This document shows positions 34,966 to 42,912 of a stretch of 55,933 bases of DNA, one piece after another (position 1 is the stretch's first letter; each line of letters starts with the position of its first letter). A program made the translations under genes and the position numbers. The stretch is taken from assembly GCA_003162475.1 (NCBI GenBank), contig PMOI01000022.1, positions 1 to 55,933 of the forward strand. Reading direction: 5' to 3'. The notes beneath the pieces were generated by a model. It did not search any database. It saw only the letters and a list, made by a program, of their open reading frames with translations, and was not told the DNA's origin. The DNA is from Acidimicrobiaceae bacterium (GTDB taxonomy: Bacteria > Actinomycetota > Acidimicrobiia > Acidimicrobiales > RAAP-2).

Positions 34966-36311
34966 CGTTTCGAATACGCGTCATCACCGCCACCGTGGCG
35001 GCCGCCGCGATCGCGGTGATCCTTGCGAGCTTTGCGTCATTTCTGGTAGCGCGTAGCGCCATCTTGCACTCGGTGGACGTGTCACTGATTCAGGCGTCGC
35101 AATCGACGCACAGCGTGAGTGACGAAAACCGCGTCACCGGTTCGTACTCGGAGATCGTGCTGCCCAATGGCACGGCGTTGCCCCCGTCCAACGTGCGCAT
35201 CGACTCTACGATCCTGAGTATCGCGAAAGGTAAGGGCGCACGCGTCATTCGCACCGTGTCCATCAATGGTCAGAGCTACCGCCAACTGATCGAACCACTG
35301 CCCAAGAACTCCCTCGTCAACTGCCAGACGAGCCAGACGGGCGTCTGTCAGATTACGACGACCTCCGCGCAGCTCTACATGGTCAACATCACGGGCCAGA
35401 TCACCGAACTCACTCGACTCGTGACGACCCTTATGTTGGTCGCGGCCGGTGGCCTGTTGTTGGCCTTGGGTCTCGGGCTGTTCCTCGCGCGCCAGGCCCT
35501 TCACCCCCTCGAGAAGGTCACCAACGAGATCGAGACCGTCGCCATGACCAACGACCTGCAGTACCGACTGGCCGAAGGTGACGCCGACGAACTGGGACGA
35601 CTCCGACGGGTCTTCAACCGACTCCTTCGATCGGTCGAGAGTAGTCAGACGCTGCAGCGTCAACTCGTCCTCGACGCGAGCCACGAGCTTCGAACGCCGC
35701 TCACGTCACTGCGCACGAACGCCCAGGTGCTCTCGCGCGCGCCCGAGCTCAGCCCCGACGAGCTACACCAGATCACAGACGACATGGTGACCCAGGTCGA
35801 CGAACTCGCCTCGCTCGTCACCGACCTCGGTGAACTCGCCCGCGGCGAGAAGTCCGAGGGCGATCTCGAGGTACTGCGACTCGACGACTGTGTCGACGAG
35901 TGCGTGGAGACCGCTCGGACCTACGCGCGGATTCGTGACATCACGATGGACGTCGAGATGGAGACGTCGTACGTGCGGGCTCGACACGACCGGCTCAATC
36001 GCGCGATCTCGAATCTCCTGACGAACGCGGTCAAGTTCACACCCACCGGTGGACGCATCATGGTGACGTCCGCGCACGGCACCATCACGGTCGCCGATAG
36101 CGGTCAGGGGATCAGTGACGAAGACCGCCAGTTCGTCTTCGACCGCTTTTGGCGAGCACCCTCCGCTCGATCACTCCCGGGATCGGGGCTCGGACTCTCC
36201 ATCGTCGCGCAGGTCGTCGAGGAGATCGGTGGCACCGTCGCCGTCGACCGTGATCCGACGCTTGGCGGCGCTCGATTCACGATCACCGTGCCCGAGGCGG
36301 ACGAAACGTAG
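34962..36311 (+). CDS. Sensor histidine kinase (MprB/PrrB-like)
   Basis: 449 residues. First membrane helix at about residues 6-28, an extracytoplasmic sensor of about 120 residues with two cysteines (NCQTSQTGVCQ) that could form a redox-sensitive disulfide, a second helix (TLMLVAAGGLLLALGLGLFL), HAMP, then HisKA with H241 in LDASHELRTPLTSLRTNAQ and the ATPase domain with N (LLTNAVKFTPTGG), DSGQGISDEDRQFVF and GSGLGLSIVAQVV. The GTG at 34962 overlaps the regulator stop; the longer frame reads the regulator out of phase. The signal is unknown. Confidence 0.95.
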   Translation: MTFRIRVITATVAAAAIAVILASFASFLVARSAILHSVDVSLIQASQSTHSVSDENRVTGSYSEIVLPNGTALPPSNVRIDSTILSIAKGKGARVIRTVSINGQSYRQLIEPLPKNSLVNCQTSQTGVCQITTTSAQLYMVNITGQITELTRLVTTLMLVAAGGLLLALGLGLFLARQALHPLEKVTNEIETVAMTNDLQYRLAEGDADELGRLRRVFNRLLRSVESSQTLQRQLVLDASHELRTPLTSLRTNAQVLSRAPELSPDELHQITDDMVTQVDELASLVTDLGELARGEKSEGDLEVLRLDDCVDECVETARTYARIRDITMDVEMETSYVRARHDRLNRAISNLLTNAVKFTPTGGRIMVTSAHGTITVADSGQGISDEDRQFVFDRFWRAPSARSLPGSGLGLSIVAQVVEEIGGTVAVDRDPTLGGARFTITVPEADET

Positions 36312-36396
36312 TCGTAAACGAATTTTGTCAATCTTCTTATAGCCACGATGTCACGTCTTAAGAAAGACCTACAAGACTGGGAGCTAAGGAAACCTT

Positions 36397-36804
36397 ATGA
36401 CCCCCGCAACCCGCACCCCTCAGCAACGCGACCGCCGATTCGCACGGGTGCGTCGAATCACCCAGGCTCTCCTGGTGGGCTCGGCCGCGCTTTCGGGACT
36501 CACTGTGATGTATTTGGCCGGTGCAGCGAAGCCCGTTGCCACGACGCCCGCGACCGTTCCCTCGACCACGGGCAGCACCTCAACGTCGTCGGACGACTCC
36601 TCGACGTCGTCGGACGACACCCCGACGACGTCGACCACTCCCCCCACCACGAGTACGTCGCAGTCCGGGAGTTCCTCGAGTACAACCGCGACGAAACCCG
36701 TAACAACCACGACGACGCCGACGACCACGGTCCCGACAACTGTGCCGGTTACGACGACGACGGTGTGTACCACTTCACCGTCCGGCCAAACGACCTGCTA
36801 CTAG
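36397..36804 (+). CDS. Small anchored Ser/Thr-rich protein heading the ApbE redox operon
   Basis: 135 residues, no recognised domain. A basic N-terminus and one membrane helix (ALLVGSAALSGLTVMYLAGA, about residues 25-44), then about 80 residues of Ser/Thr/Pro with a few Asp, ending with two cysteines nine residues apart (C124 and C134) around TTSPSGQTT. In related actinobacterial operons an FMN-binding-domain protein with the same anchor-plus-linker layout sits here; this one lacks that domain. The C-terminal SPSGQT loosely resembles the SGAT flavinylation motif, but without the usual upstream Asp and with Gln for Ala. ATG start with AGGA six to seven bases upstream. Its stop lies in the -10 of apbE. 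Confidence 0.7.
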   Translation: MTPATRTPQQRDRRFARVRRITQALLVGSAALSGLTVMYLAGAAKPVATTPATVPSTTGSTSTSSDDSSTSSDDTPTTSTTPPTTSTSQSGSSSSTTATKPVTTTTTPTTTVPTTVPVTTTTVCTTSPSGQTTCY

Positions 36805-36807
36805 TGT
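36802..36807 (+). promoter_or_regulatory. Leaderless-type -10 of apbE
   Basis: TAGTGT, six bases, then ATG at 36814. Its TAG is also the stop codon of the preceding gene, so apbE may be both read through and started separately. Confidence 0.5.
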
Positions 36808-36813
36808 CGTGCA

Positions 36814-37713
36814 ATGAACTTCCAAATCTGGGGGCTCAGCGGATCCCTCGCCACCGAACACGAGCACCAGTTAAACTTCGCCCAAGAACGACTTTGGCAC
36901 TGGCTCAATGAATTCGATGAAGCGTGCAATCGATTTAAAGAAGATTCGGAGATCTCGCGAGTGAACGCGGGTGCGGGTGCGACCGTGGCGATTAGCGCCA
37001 CGTTGGAACTTGCTCTCAGTGCCGCACTTCTGGCGCGTGAGGCCACCGAAGGGCTGTGCGACCCGAGCGTGCTGCCCGCCCTCTTGGCGCTGGGTTACGA
37101 CGTTGACTACGACGAACTGACGCGTCGCAACGACACCAGCATCGCCGAACCGGTGAAGGGCGCCGGCGCGAGCGCCTTCGACCTCGATCGAGGCAAGCAC
37201 ACGGTGACTCTGTCGCCGGGCTGCCAACTCGACCTCGGCGCCAGCGCGAAGGCACTCGCGGCCGATTTGATCGCGAACGACGTAGCGCCAACGGGCGGCG
37301 TCGTCGTCGAAATCGGTGGCGACGTCGCGGTTCGTGGACGAGGTCCCCAGGGTCTCTGGGCCATTGGTCTCAGTGATTCACTCGAGCTACACGGCAATGA
37401 GCCTCGTGTCGCCATCCACGACGGCGGTATCGCGACGTCGTCGACGACGACGCGCACCTGGCGCGCCAGTGGACAGCTCGTCAACCACATCGTGGATCCC
37501 CGCACGGGGAGCTTCGCGGTGGGTCCGTACGCGACCGCAACCGTGTCGGCCAGCAGCTGCGTGCTCGCCAACGCTTTCGCTACCGCGTCGTTGCTCTGGG
37601 GTGAAGACGCCGCGTACCACGTCGCCCAGGCCGGCTGGTCGGGGCGCTTCGTGCGCCACGACGGCAGCGTTGAGTTCGTCGGTGGCTGGCCGGTCGACGA
37701 GGTGTCCGCGTGA
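36814..37713 (+). CDS. apbE: FAD:protein FMN transferase (ApbE)
   Basis: 299 residues. ApbE attaches FMN from FAD by a phosphoester bond to Thr or Ser of extracytoplasmic redox proteins. Visible features: DEACNRFKEDSEISRVNAGAG (the typical 'FSxYxxDSEIS.LN' start), CQLDLGASAKALAADLIA (DLGxxxKG-like), VVEIGGDVAVRG (GGd.) , DGGIATSSTTTRTW and NHIVDPRTG, then the metal region near the C-terminus (ATVSASSCVLANAFATA). No signal peptide or lipobox, so this copy is probably cytoplasmic, as some are. Overlaps the next gene by four bases. No FMN-binding substrate domain is encoded in the operon. Confidence 0.93.
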   Translation: MNFQIWGLSGSLATEHEHQLNFAQERLWHWLNEFDEACNRFKEDSEISRVNAGAGATVAISATLELALSAALLAREATEGLCDPSVLPALLALGYDVDYDELTRRNDTSIAEPVKGAGASAFDLDRGKHTVTLSPGCQLDLGASAKALAADLIANDVAPTGGVVVEIGGDVAVRGRGPQGLWAIGLSDSLELHGNEPRVAIHDGGIATSSTTTRTWRASGQLVNHIVDPRTGSFAVGPYATATVSASSCVLANAFATASLLWGEDAAYHVAQAGWSGRFVRHDGSVEFVGGWPVDEVSA

Positions 37714-38444
37714 TCGCCCTCACGACGCCCTACCTCTGGTACACGACGAGGGCCACCGGCATGGTGGCGCTCGTGCTCTTCACGATCGTCGTGACCTTGG
37801 GCACGCTCGTGGCGAACCGTGTCGGGGGCACCGTCGTGGGGCGTTTCGAGGTTAACGAGCTGCACCGCTCCGTCTCGATCGTCGCGGTGATCTTTCTTGT
37901 CATGCACATAACGACGACCGTGATCGACTCCTACGTAGCCACCGGCTGGATCTCGGTCCTAGTCCCCATGACGTCGGCGTATCGGCGCGTCGGCGTGGCG
38001 GTGGGCGCCGTCGCTTTCGACCTCATCCTCGCCGTGTGGCTCTCGAGCCTCTTGAAGGTTCGCGTGAAGAACGAGACCTGGCGCTTCATCCACTGGTTTA
38101 GTTGGCTGGCCTTTTCGAGTGCCATCCTGCACGCCTACCTCACCGGCACCGACGCCAAGAGTGGCGTCGGTCTGGCCGTAGTGGCGGCCTGCGCCGCGAG
38201 CGTGTTCGCCGCGGCTCTCTGGCGCTACTTCGCACGACCCGCGCGCGCCGCCGGTCGAACGGCACTTTCCCCACTCGCCACGGCCAAAGGACCTGCTCCC
38301 ACGCAACCTCGCCCCGCGTCACCAAAGGCGTTATCGTCGTTCCCGCGTAGCGAGGCCGGCACTGCGACGCCCACCGTTACGAGCCAGCAGGCGTCCTCCT
38401 TCCCTCGCAGTCAGTCCCCTCGCCAATCGAAGAAGCGTCGATGA
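37710..38444 (+). CDS. Ferric-reductase-like haem b membrane protein
   Basis: 244 residues with about five to six membrane helices. Histidines placed within helices in pairs suggest two b haems: NELHRSVSIV, LVMHITTTV, WRFIHWFSWLAF and AILHAYLTG. This is the pattern of ferric-reductase/NOX/MsrQ-type transmembrane proteins, which carry electrons across the membrane. After the last helix a Pro/Ser/Arg-rich cytoplasmic tail of about 65 residues holds the peptide SSFPRS twice. Coupled by four-base overlaps to apbE before it and the NuoF-like gene after it, so it is likely the membrane step between the NuoF-like/ferredoxin pair and an extracytoplasmic flavin acceptor. Confidence 0.87.
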   Translation: MIALTTPYLWYTTRATGMVALVLFTIVVTLGTLVANRVGGTVVGRFEVNELHRSVSIVAVIFLVMHITTTVIDSYVATGWISVLVPMTSAYRRVGVAVGAVAFDLILAVWLSSLLKVRVKNETWRFIHWFSWLAFSSAILHAYLTGTDAKSGVGLAVVAACAASVFAAALWRYFARPARAAGRTALSPLATAKGPAPTQPRPASPKALSSFPRSEAGTATPTVTSQQASSFPRSQSPRQSKKRR

Positions 38445-39718
38445 TGCTCGCCCAAGAACTCCCCCGCCTCCTCTACGGAAAGCCGGGAACCCCGTTGACC
38501 TTCGGGCAGTACCAATCGACCTTCGCGACCTCCTACAAGGCGGCGTCACTTCTCGACGAACTCGAGGCTTCGGGACTCACGGGTCGTGGCGGCGCCGCCT
38601 TTCCCACTGCTCGAAAAGCTCGGCTCTTGCGTGAGCAGCGAAGTCACAACAAGGTCGTCGTCGTCAACGCCATGGAGGGCGAGCCGGTCTCGTACAAGGA
38701 CTCGACGTTGCTCAGCACCAACCCGCACCTCGTGCTCGACGGGGCGGCCATACTCGCCTCGATCATCGGCGCGAAAGACGTCATCGTGTGCGTGTCGCGC
38801 GACAATCCCAACGCCGTGGGCAACGTGCAGCGCGCGCTCGACGAACGCGCGCGCGCCGGCGCGCGAGGGCCGCAGTTCAAACTCGAAACGGCGCCGTGGC
38901 GCTACGTGGCCGGTGAAGAGTCGGCCCTCGTGCACTGGCTCAACGACAACGAGTCACTTCCCCAGTACCGCCCGCAACGCCCTTCGATTCTCAAGATCCG
39001 TCATCACGCGGTGCTGCTCGACAACGTCGAGACCTGCGCCAACGTCGCGCTGATCGGACGCTTCGGTGCCGCGTGGTTTCGCACCCTCGGTACCAAGGTG
39101 AGCCCGGGGTCGGTGCTCGTCACCGTCACGGGCGCGGTCGAGCGTCCCAAGGTCCTCGAGGTCGTCCCGAGCATGACGCTTCGAACGATTCTCAACTTCG
39201 CCGACGCCGACCCTGATCCCCAAGCCCTTCTTCTCGGGGGTTACGGAGGCTCGTGGCTGGACGCCGCGCACCTCGACACGCCCTACGACAACGAGTCCCT
39301 GGCCCAGTGGGGCGCGACGGTGGGCGCGGGGATCATCGTGGTGCTCGGACGCGACGGCTGTGGGGTCGTCGAGACGCAACGCGTCGTCAAGTGGATGGCC
39401 AACGAGAGCGCGCGCCAGTGCGGGCCGTGCGCCTTTGGACTTCCTGCGCTCAGCGACGACCTCGCCAAAGTTGGCGAAGGATCACCGAACTCTGCGCAGG
39501 CCCTCCAGCAACTCGAACATCGTTGCGGGGTCATTGACGGCCGCGGCGCCTGTCGCCATCCCGACGGGGTGGTGCGCTTCGTTCGATCGGCTCTACGCGT
39601 CTTCGCCGGGGACTTCCAGAGCCACGCGCGCGGTGCGCCCTGCGGAGCGTCGCACTCGGGCAAGTACTTCGTCGCGGTGCCGCGACTGGAAAAAGAACGC
39701 GAGCTCGTATGGGAGTGA
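38441..39718 (+). CDS. NuoF-like flavin/iron-sulfur NAD(P)H dehydrogenase subunit
   Basis: 425 residues with NuoF (51 kDa) layout: FMN site GLTGRGGAAFPTARKA, nucleotide and acidic stretch NAMEGEPVSYKDSTLL, AGEESALVHWLND (like GEETALL), DNVETCANVALI, an SLBB-like mid-section and a C-terminal iron-sulfur region. In NuoF the cluster motif is ESCGxCxPC plus a distal Cys; here ESARQCGPC keeps only two of the three clustered cysteines, with two further cysteines about 40 residues on (RCGVIDGRGAC). It may still bind 4Fe-4S with a shifted ligand set. Stand-alone NuoF-like proteins feed electrons from NAD(P)H to partner carriers; the ferredoxin encoded next is the obvious partner. Starts with ATGATG in an ATGA overlap. 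Confidence 0.87.
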   Translation: MMLAQELPRLLYGKPGTPLTFGQYQSTFATSYKAASLLDELEASGLTGRGGAAFPTARKARLLREQRSHNKVVVVNAMEGEPVSYKDSTLLSTNPHLVLDGAAILASIIGAKDVIVCVSRDNPNAVGNVQRALDERARAGARGPQFKLETAPWRYVAGEESALVHWLNDNESLPQYRPQRPSILKIRHHAVLLDNVETCANVALIGRFGAAWFRTLGTKVSPGSVLVTVTGAVERPKVLEVVPSMTLRTILNFADADPDPQALLLGGYGGSWLDAAHLDTPYDNESLAQWGATVGAGIIVVLGRDGCGVVETQRVVKWMANESARQCGPCAFGLPALSDDLAKVGEGSPNSAQALQQLEHRCGVIDGRGACRHPDGVVRFVRSALRVFAGDFQSHARGAPCGASHSGKYFVAVPRLEKERELVWE

Positions 39719-39948
39719 GACGACGCACGGGCGTCTTCTACCTTCGAGTGAACCCGATCCTCTGTGACGGCTTCGGGCACTGTCACGAACTGGCCCCGGA
39801 ACTCGTGACTATGGACGAGTGGGGCTATCCCATCATCAAACGTGAGCCAACGCCCCTGAGCGATCTCGCCGCTCTCGAGTCGGCGCGCTACGCCGTGCGA
39901 GGGTGTCCACGCCAGGCGCTGCGTATCGAGCGCGTCAGCGAGAACTAG
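39709..39948 (+). CDS. Small ferredoxin (3Fe-4S type)
   Basis: 79 residues. VNPILCDGFGHCHELAPELV and VRGCPRQALRIE give cysteines in a C-x5-C...CP arrangement, as in single-cluster 3Fe-4S ferredoxins of actinobacteria (a fourth Cys is absent, His follows the second). The stretch ELAPELVTMDEWGYP matches the family. Ten bases overlap with the NuoF-like gene, so it is the last gene of the operon and probably carries electrons between that protein and the haem b membrane protein. The first nine residues are a basic extension whose start (ATG) is the only option giving the full strand. Confidence 0.9.
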   Translation: MGVRRRTGVFYLRVNPILCDGFGHCHELAPELVTMDEWGYPIIKREPTPLSDLAALESARYAVRGCPRQALRIERVSEN

Positions 39949-40303
39949 CGGCGTCGATCAGTTCGAGCCGGTTGCCCACGGGGTCGTCGACGTAACAGTG
40001 GCGTCGACCGGGAATTGTGTCATCGAAGCGGACATCAACACCCGCGCCCGTCAGGCGCGCGACTATTTCGTCGTAGTTCTCAAGGGCGAGGGCGGGATGT
40101 GCCTTCTTCGCCGGACGGAAATCTTCTTCGACCCCAAGGTGCAGGGCCGCCTCGTCTCGTTGGTACCAGCGGCCACCGCGCGCGGCCTGCTCGGGTGACT
40201 TGACTTGCTCTTCAAAGCCCAACAAGGTCACGTAGAACTCGTCGCAATGACCCTCTTCACCGGGGGGAATGGCGAGCTGCACGTGATGGAGTTGCCAGGG
40301 CAC
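39935..40303 (-). CDS. VOC family (glyoxalase-like) protein
   Basis: 122 residues with the vicinal oxygen chelate fold: WQLHHVQLAIPPGEE, FYVTLLGFEEQ, AALHLGVEEDF, and RRHCYVDDPVGNRLELI, which supplies His and Glu metal ligands. The family includes glyoxalase I, fosfomycin resistance enzymes and ring-cleavage dioxygenases; this small form cannot be assigned a substrate. Start GTG with a good GAGGAG upstream. The 3' end overlaps the convergent ferredoxin by 14 bp. Confidence 0.9.
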   Translation of the reverse strand: MPWQLHHVQLAIPPGEEGHCDEFYVTLLGFEEQVKSPEQAARGGRWYQRDEAALHLGVEEDFRPAKKAHPALALENYDEIVARLTGAGVDVRFDDTIPGRRHCYVDDPVGNRLELIDAASSR

Positions 40304-40341
40304 GTCGTCTCCTCTGAAAAAAGTCCCTAGATAAAACCTAG

Positions 40342-40347
40342 TAAGGT
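40342..40347 (+). promoter_or_regulatory. Candidate -10 of the bS22 gene
   Basis: TAAGGT ten bases before the ATG at 40358. The 54-bp gap also contains CTAG twice in a near-palindrome shared with the divergent VOC gene. Confidence 0.4.
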
Positions 40348-40357
40348 TCTACGAGCC

Positions 40358-40459
40358 ATGGGATCACTAATTAAGAAGCGCCGTAAGCGCATGCGCAAGA
40401 AGAAGCACAAGAAGATGCTGAAGCGAACCCGCTTCCAGCGTCGCGCCGCCGGCAAATAG
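40358..40459 (+). CDS. Ribosomal protein bS22 (AURKAIP1/COX24-like, 33 residues)
   Basis: 33 residues, almost all basic: begins MGSLIKKRRKRMRKKKHKKM and ends RRAAGK. It matches in length and pattern the actinobacterial small-subunit protein bS22 seen in mycobacterial ribosomes, whose sequence begins MGSVIKKRRKRM; the family is listed as AURKAIP1/COX24. It would sit in the small subunit near the decoding region. Too short for most gene callers. The stop lies seven bases from the convergent ispE stop. Confidence 0.93.
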   Translation: MGSLIKKRRKRMRKKKHKKMLKRTRFQRRAAGK

Positions 40460-40465
40460 TTCTAC

Positions 40466-41221
40466 CTACGCCCCTCGTGGCGTGGTGATGGTCTGGCGAA
40501 ACTGAACGACACCCTCGGGACCCAACACGTCCCACGTCTCGACGCCGCGCTCGAGATGACCTTCGACGAAGAGCGTGGAACCCGACCCCGCGAGGTGGAC
40601 GCGGTTTTCGAGCGTGGCGTTCAGCCAGTCCATGGTTTCGCCCAGGCGCGGCTCGACGAGACGCGCCGCCGCCTCGAGTTGATTTCGCCCGTTCGGCCGT
40701 TCGCCCGCGTCGGCGAGCTCGTCGAAGGCCTGGTAGCAATCGCGTGTGTTCACTCCAAATCCGAGCAGGATCAACGTGACCTCTCGCGCTTCGAAGGGAA
40801 GCGGCGTCAAGCGCTCGCCCGTGCCCTCAACGAGGGCACGGCCCCCCACTTGACAGAACGGAACGTCACCACCGAGCGAAAGCGCCGCCTCACTACTGAC
40901 GCCCCCGGCCCAACGAAGGATCGCTGCGGCGTCGGCGCTGCCCCCACCGAGTCCTCCAGCGGGCGGAATGACCTTATGCAACGTCACGCCAGCGCGTCGT
41001 TCGACCAGGTTGAGCGCACGCGTGACGAGATTGTGCTCGTCGAGGGGAATCTCGGAAAAGGGACCTTCGAGGCGCAGGTAGTCGCCCGCCTCGTCGACGT
41101 CGAGGCGGTCCGCGAAGTCCAACGTGACCATCTCTGAGCGCAATTCGTGGTAACCGTCGTCGCGCCGACGGGTGACCTCGAGGTACCACGTCAACTTGGC
41201 CGGGGCGAGCATCTCGGTCAC
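40466..41221 (-). CDS. ispE: 4-diphosphocytidyl-2-C-methyl-D-erythritol kinase
   Basis: 251 residues, a GHMP kinase. IspE phosphorylates CDP-ME in the non-mevalonate isoprenoid pathway. Motifs: PAKLTWYLEVTRRRDDGYHEL (substrate site), PPAGGLGGGSADAAA (ATP loop) and a late HLAGSGSTLFVEG (motif 3). Somewhat shorter than E. coli IspE (283). Coupled to rsmA by a four-base overlap; the rsmA-ispE order is common in actinobacteria. Confidence 0.95.
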   Translation of the reverse strand: MTEMLAPAKLTWYLEVTRRRDDGYHELRSEMVTLDFADRLDVDEAGDYLRLEGPFSEIPLDEHNLVTRALNLVERRAGVTLHKVIPPAGGLGGGSADAAAILRWAGGVSSEAALSLGGDVPFCQVGGRALVEGTGERLTPLPFEAREVTLILLGFGVNTRDCYQAFDELADAGERPNGRNQLEAAARLVEPRLGETMDWLNATLENRVHLAGSGSTLFVEGHLERGVETWDVLGPEGVVQFRQTITTPRGA

Positions 41222-42033
41222 TTCGCTGCCACCAGCGCCGCGAACTCCTCGAGCGTCAACTCCTCGGGCCGACGGGTCTCGGCGACACCAGAGCGCTCAA
41301 AGACCCCCTCACTCGTCCAGCCAGAGAGTGAGCGACGCAACATCTTGCGGCGCTGGCCAAAAGCCGTGCGAATAACCGAAAAGAGCTCCTCTTCGCTGAC
41401 GAGCGCCGGGTCCACGCGTACCTGGTCGCGGCGCACCAATGAGACGAGGACCGAGTCGACGTTGGGTTTGGGCACGAAGACCGACGGCGAGACCTTGCCA
41501 ACGACCTTGGCGTCGGCGAAGTACTGCACGCGAAGCGACACCGCGCCGTAGGCCTCGTCGCGCGCGTGGGCCGCCATTCGCTCGCCGACTTCCTTCTGCA
41601 CCATGACGAGCAGTCGACGAATCAACGGCTGGCTCTCTAAGAGGTGCAACACCAACGGCGTCGCCACGTTGTAGGGCAAGTTCGCCACCACGACGGCAGG
41701 CTCGCCTCCGAGGATCTCGTCGTAGTCGGCGCTGAGCGCGTCGGCGTGATGCACGCGCACGCCGTGAGGTTCGACGACCGAGCGAAGCGGCTCGATCAGG
41801 TAGCGATCGATCTCCATGGCGCGCACCGTCGCGCCGGTCTCGACGAGAGCGAGGGTCAACGACCCGAGACCCGCGCCGATCTCGAGTACCTGATCACCGG
41901 GGCCGACGCCCGAGAGGCGCGCGATGCGCCGCACGGTGTTGGGGTCCACCACGAAGTTCTGACCGAGGGCTCTCGAGGGTTTGAGCCCGTGGTCTTGAAG
42001 CAGCGCGACGAGTTCGCTACGCGTATGGGTCAC
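41218..42033 (-). CDS. rsmA: 16S rRNA (adenine(1518)-N6/(1519)-N6)-dimethyltransferase
   Basis: 271 residues. KsgA/RsmA dimethylates two adjacent adenines at the 3' end of 16S rRNA. Motifs: KPSRALGQNFVVDPNTVRRI, the SAM loop VLEIGAGLGSLTLALVE, VVANLPYNVATPLVLHLL (catalytic NLPY) and MVQKEVGERM. The start is taken as GTG at 42033, which makes a GTGA overlap with the preceding wall-protein gene; a TTG one codon upstream is possible. Confidence 0.96.
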   Translation of the reverse strand: MTHTRSELVALLQDHGLKPSRALGQNFVVDPNTVRRIARLSGVGPGDQVLEIGAGLGSLTLALVETGATVRAMEIDRYLIEPLRSVVEPHGVRVHHADALSADYDEILGGEPAVVVANLPYNVATPLVLHLLESQPLIRRLLVMVQKEVGERMAAHARDEAYGAVSLRVQYFADAKVVGKVSPSVFVPKPNVDSVLVSLVRRDQVRVDPALVSEEELFSVIRTAFGQRRKMLRRSLSGWTSEGVFERSGVAETRRPEELTLEEFAALVAAK

Positions 42034-42860
42034 CAAGAGACTTTGACACTAATCACACCCTGCGCGAGTGGCGCCAGTTGCGCGAACTGCGTTTCGTTGA
42101 GATCAACCACGCGATTACTGCCTTCGCCTTCGCGGTCGGTGATGACGCACGAGATCGACTTTCCGGTGTCGAGGTCGGTGACGGTGATCCTCGTGCCCTT
42201 GGGTAAGTACCACGTCGCGCAACGACCGGCAAAGTAGTTGTACCACGTCGCCACGCCGATCTTGAAGCCCGAACCGTTGATGACAACGGCCGTAGCCTTC
42301 ACGGGCGTCCTCTTCTTCGCCGGCGGCGCGGGACGGTGCGTACTCACGCGAACCGTGATCTCATCGTGCCATCGCACCCGCGTGCCCGGGGCCGGAGACT
42401 GGCCTAACGCCACGGTCCAGGTACTGTTCGAACTCCCTGGTCCGACCGTCTTAAAGTAGAGCTGCGCGCGGCGCAGTGCCGCGTAGACACCCGCCTTCGT
42501 GAGGCCGGTGAGGCGCGGGACCGCGCGAGGGCCACGCGGTGACTTGGTGGTGACCGTCAGGGTCGCCTGAGCGTGCCAAGCAATGACGACACCGGGGCGC
42601 GGTGACTGGGCCGTGACCGCGGCCCAATGATCGTTGGCGCTGCCCGGTCCGCGGGTTTGAAAGTAGAGACCGTCGCGGCGCATTATTCGATAGACCTGCA
42701 CACGACTGTGGCCAATCAGGTCGGGCATGTGCATCGGGGCGTGTTTCGTTGCGGCGCCGACCGAGCCCGGCGTAAGAAGTACCAAGGAGGTGGCCAACCC
42801 GGCCAGCGTGGTACGAAGTATCCGCGGGCGCCGTAGCGCACCGCGTCGTGTTGTACTCAG
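42030..42860 (-). CDS. Secreted PASTA-repeat protein with C-terminal double-psi beta-barrel (RlpA-like)
   Basis: 276 residues if started at CTG 42860. Signal peptide (STTRRGALRRPRILRTT then AGLATSLVLLTPGSVGAA), then two PASTA repeats (about MPDLIGHSRVQVYRIM and VPRLTGLTKAGVYAAL, each with the AQSP/GQSPAPG end), then a Pro/Lys linker and a C-terminal barrel with GVATWYNYFAGRCATWYLPK, DREGEGSNRVVDLNETQFA like RlpA. PASTA repeats bind muropeptides; RlpA-type barrels bind or cut glycan strands, so this is a wall protein. Conventional start codons give only a TTG at 42797 with no basic signal region; a GGAGG eight bases before CTG 42860 makes CTG more likely. Coupled to rsmA. Confidence 0.82.
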   Translation of the reverse strand: MSTTRRGALRRPRILRTTLAGLATSLVLLTPGSVGAATKHAPMHMPDLIGHSRVQVYRIMRRDGLYFQTRGPGSANDHWAAVTAQSPRPGVVIAWHAQATLTVTTKSPRGPRAVPRLTGLTKAGVYAALRRAQLYFKTVGPGSSNSTWTVALGQSPAPGTRVRWHDEITVRVSTHRPAPPAKKRTPVKATAVVINGSGFKIGVATWYNYFAGRCATWYLPKGTRITVTDLDTGKSISCVITDREGEGSNRVVDLNETQFAQLAPLAQGVISVKVSW

Positions 42861-42866
42861 TTATCC

Positions 42867-42906
42867 GTCCTCCGCCAGGACTGCGGGACTTTTCGATGAA
42901 TCCCGC
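42867..42906 (-). promoter_or_regulatory. Short leader with two hairpins, the second covering the ribosome binding site
   Basis: Minus-strand leader of the PASTA/RlpA gene. First hairpin: GCGGGA (42901-42906) pairs with TCCCGC (42883-42888), 12-base loop. Second: GTCCT/AGGAC (42867-42881), loop GGCGG, which contains the GGAGG ribosome binding site at 42869-42873. Confidence 0.4.
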
Positions 42907-42912
42907 CCCGTA

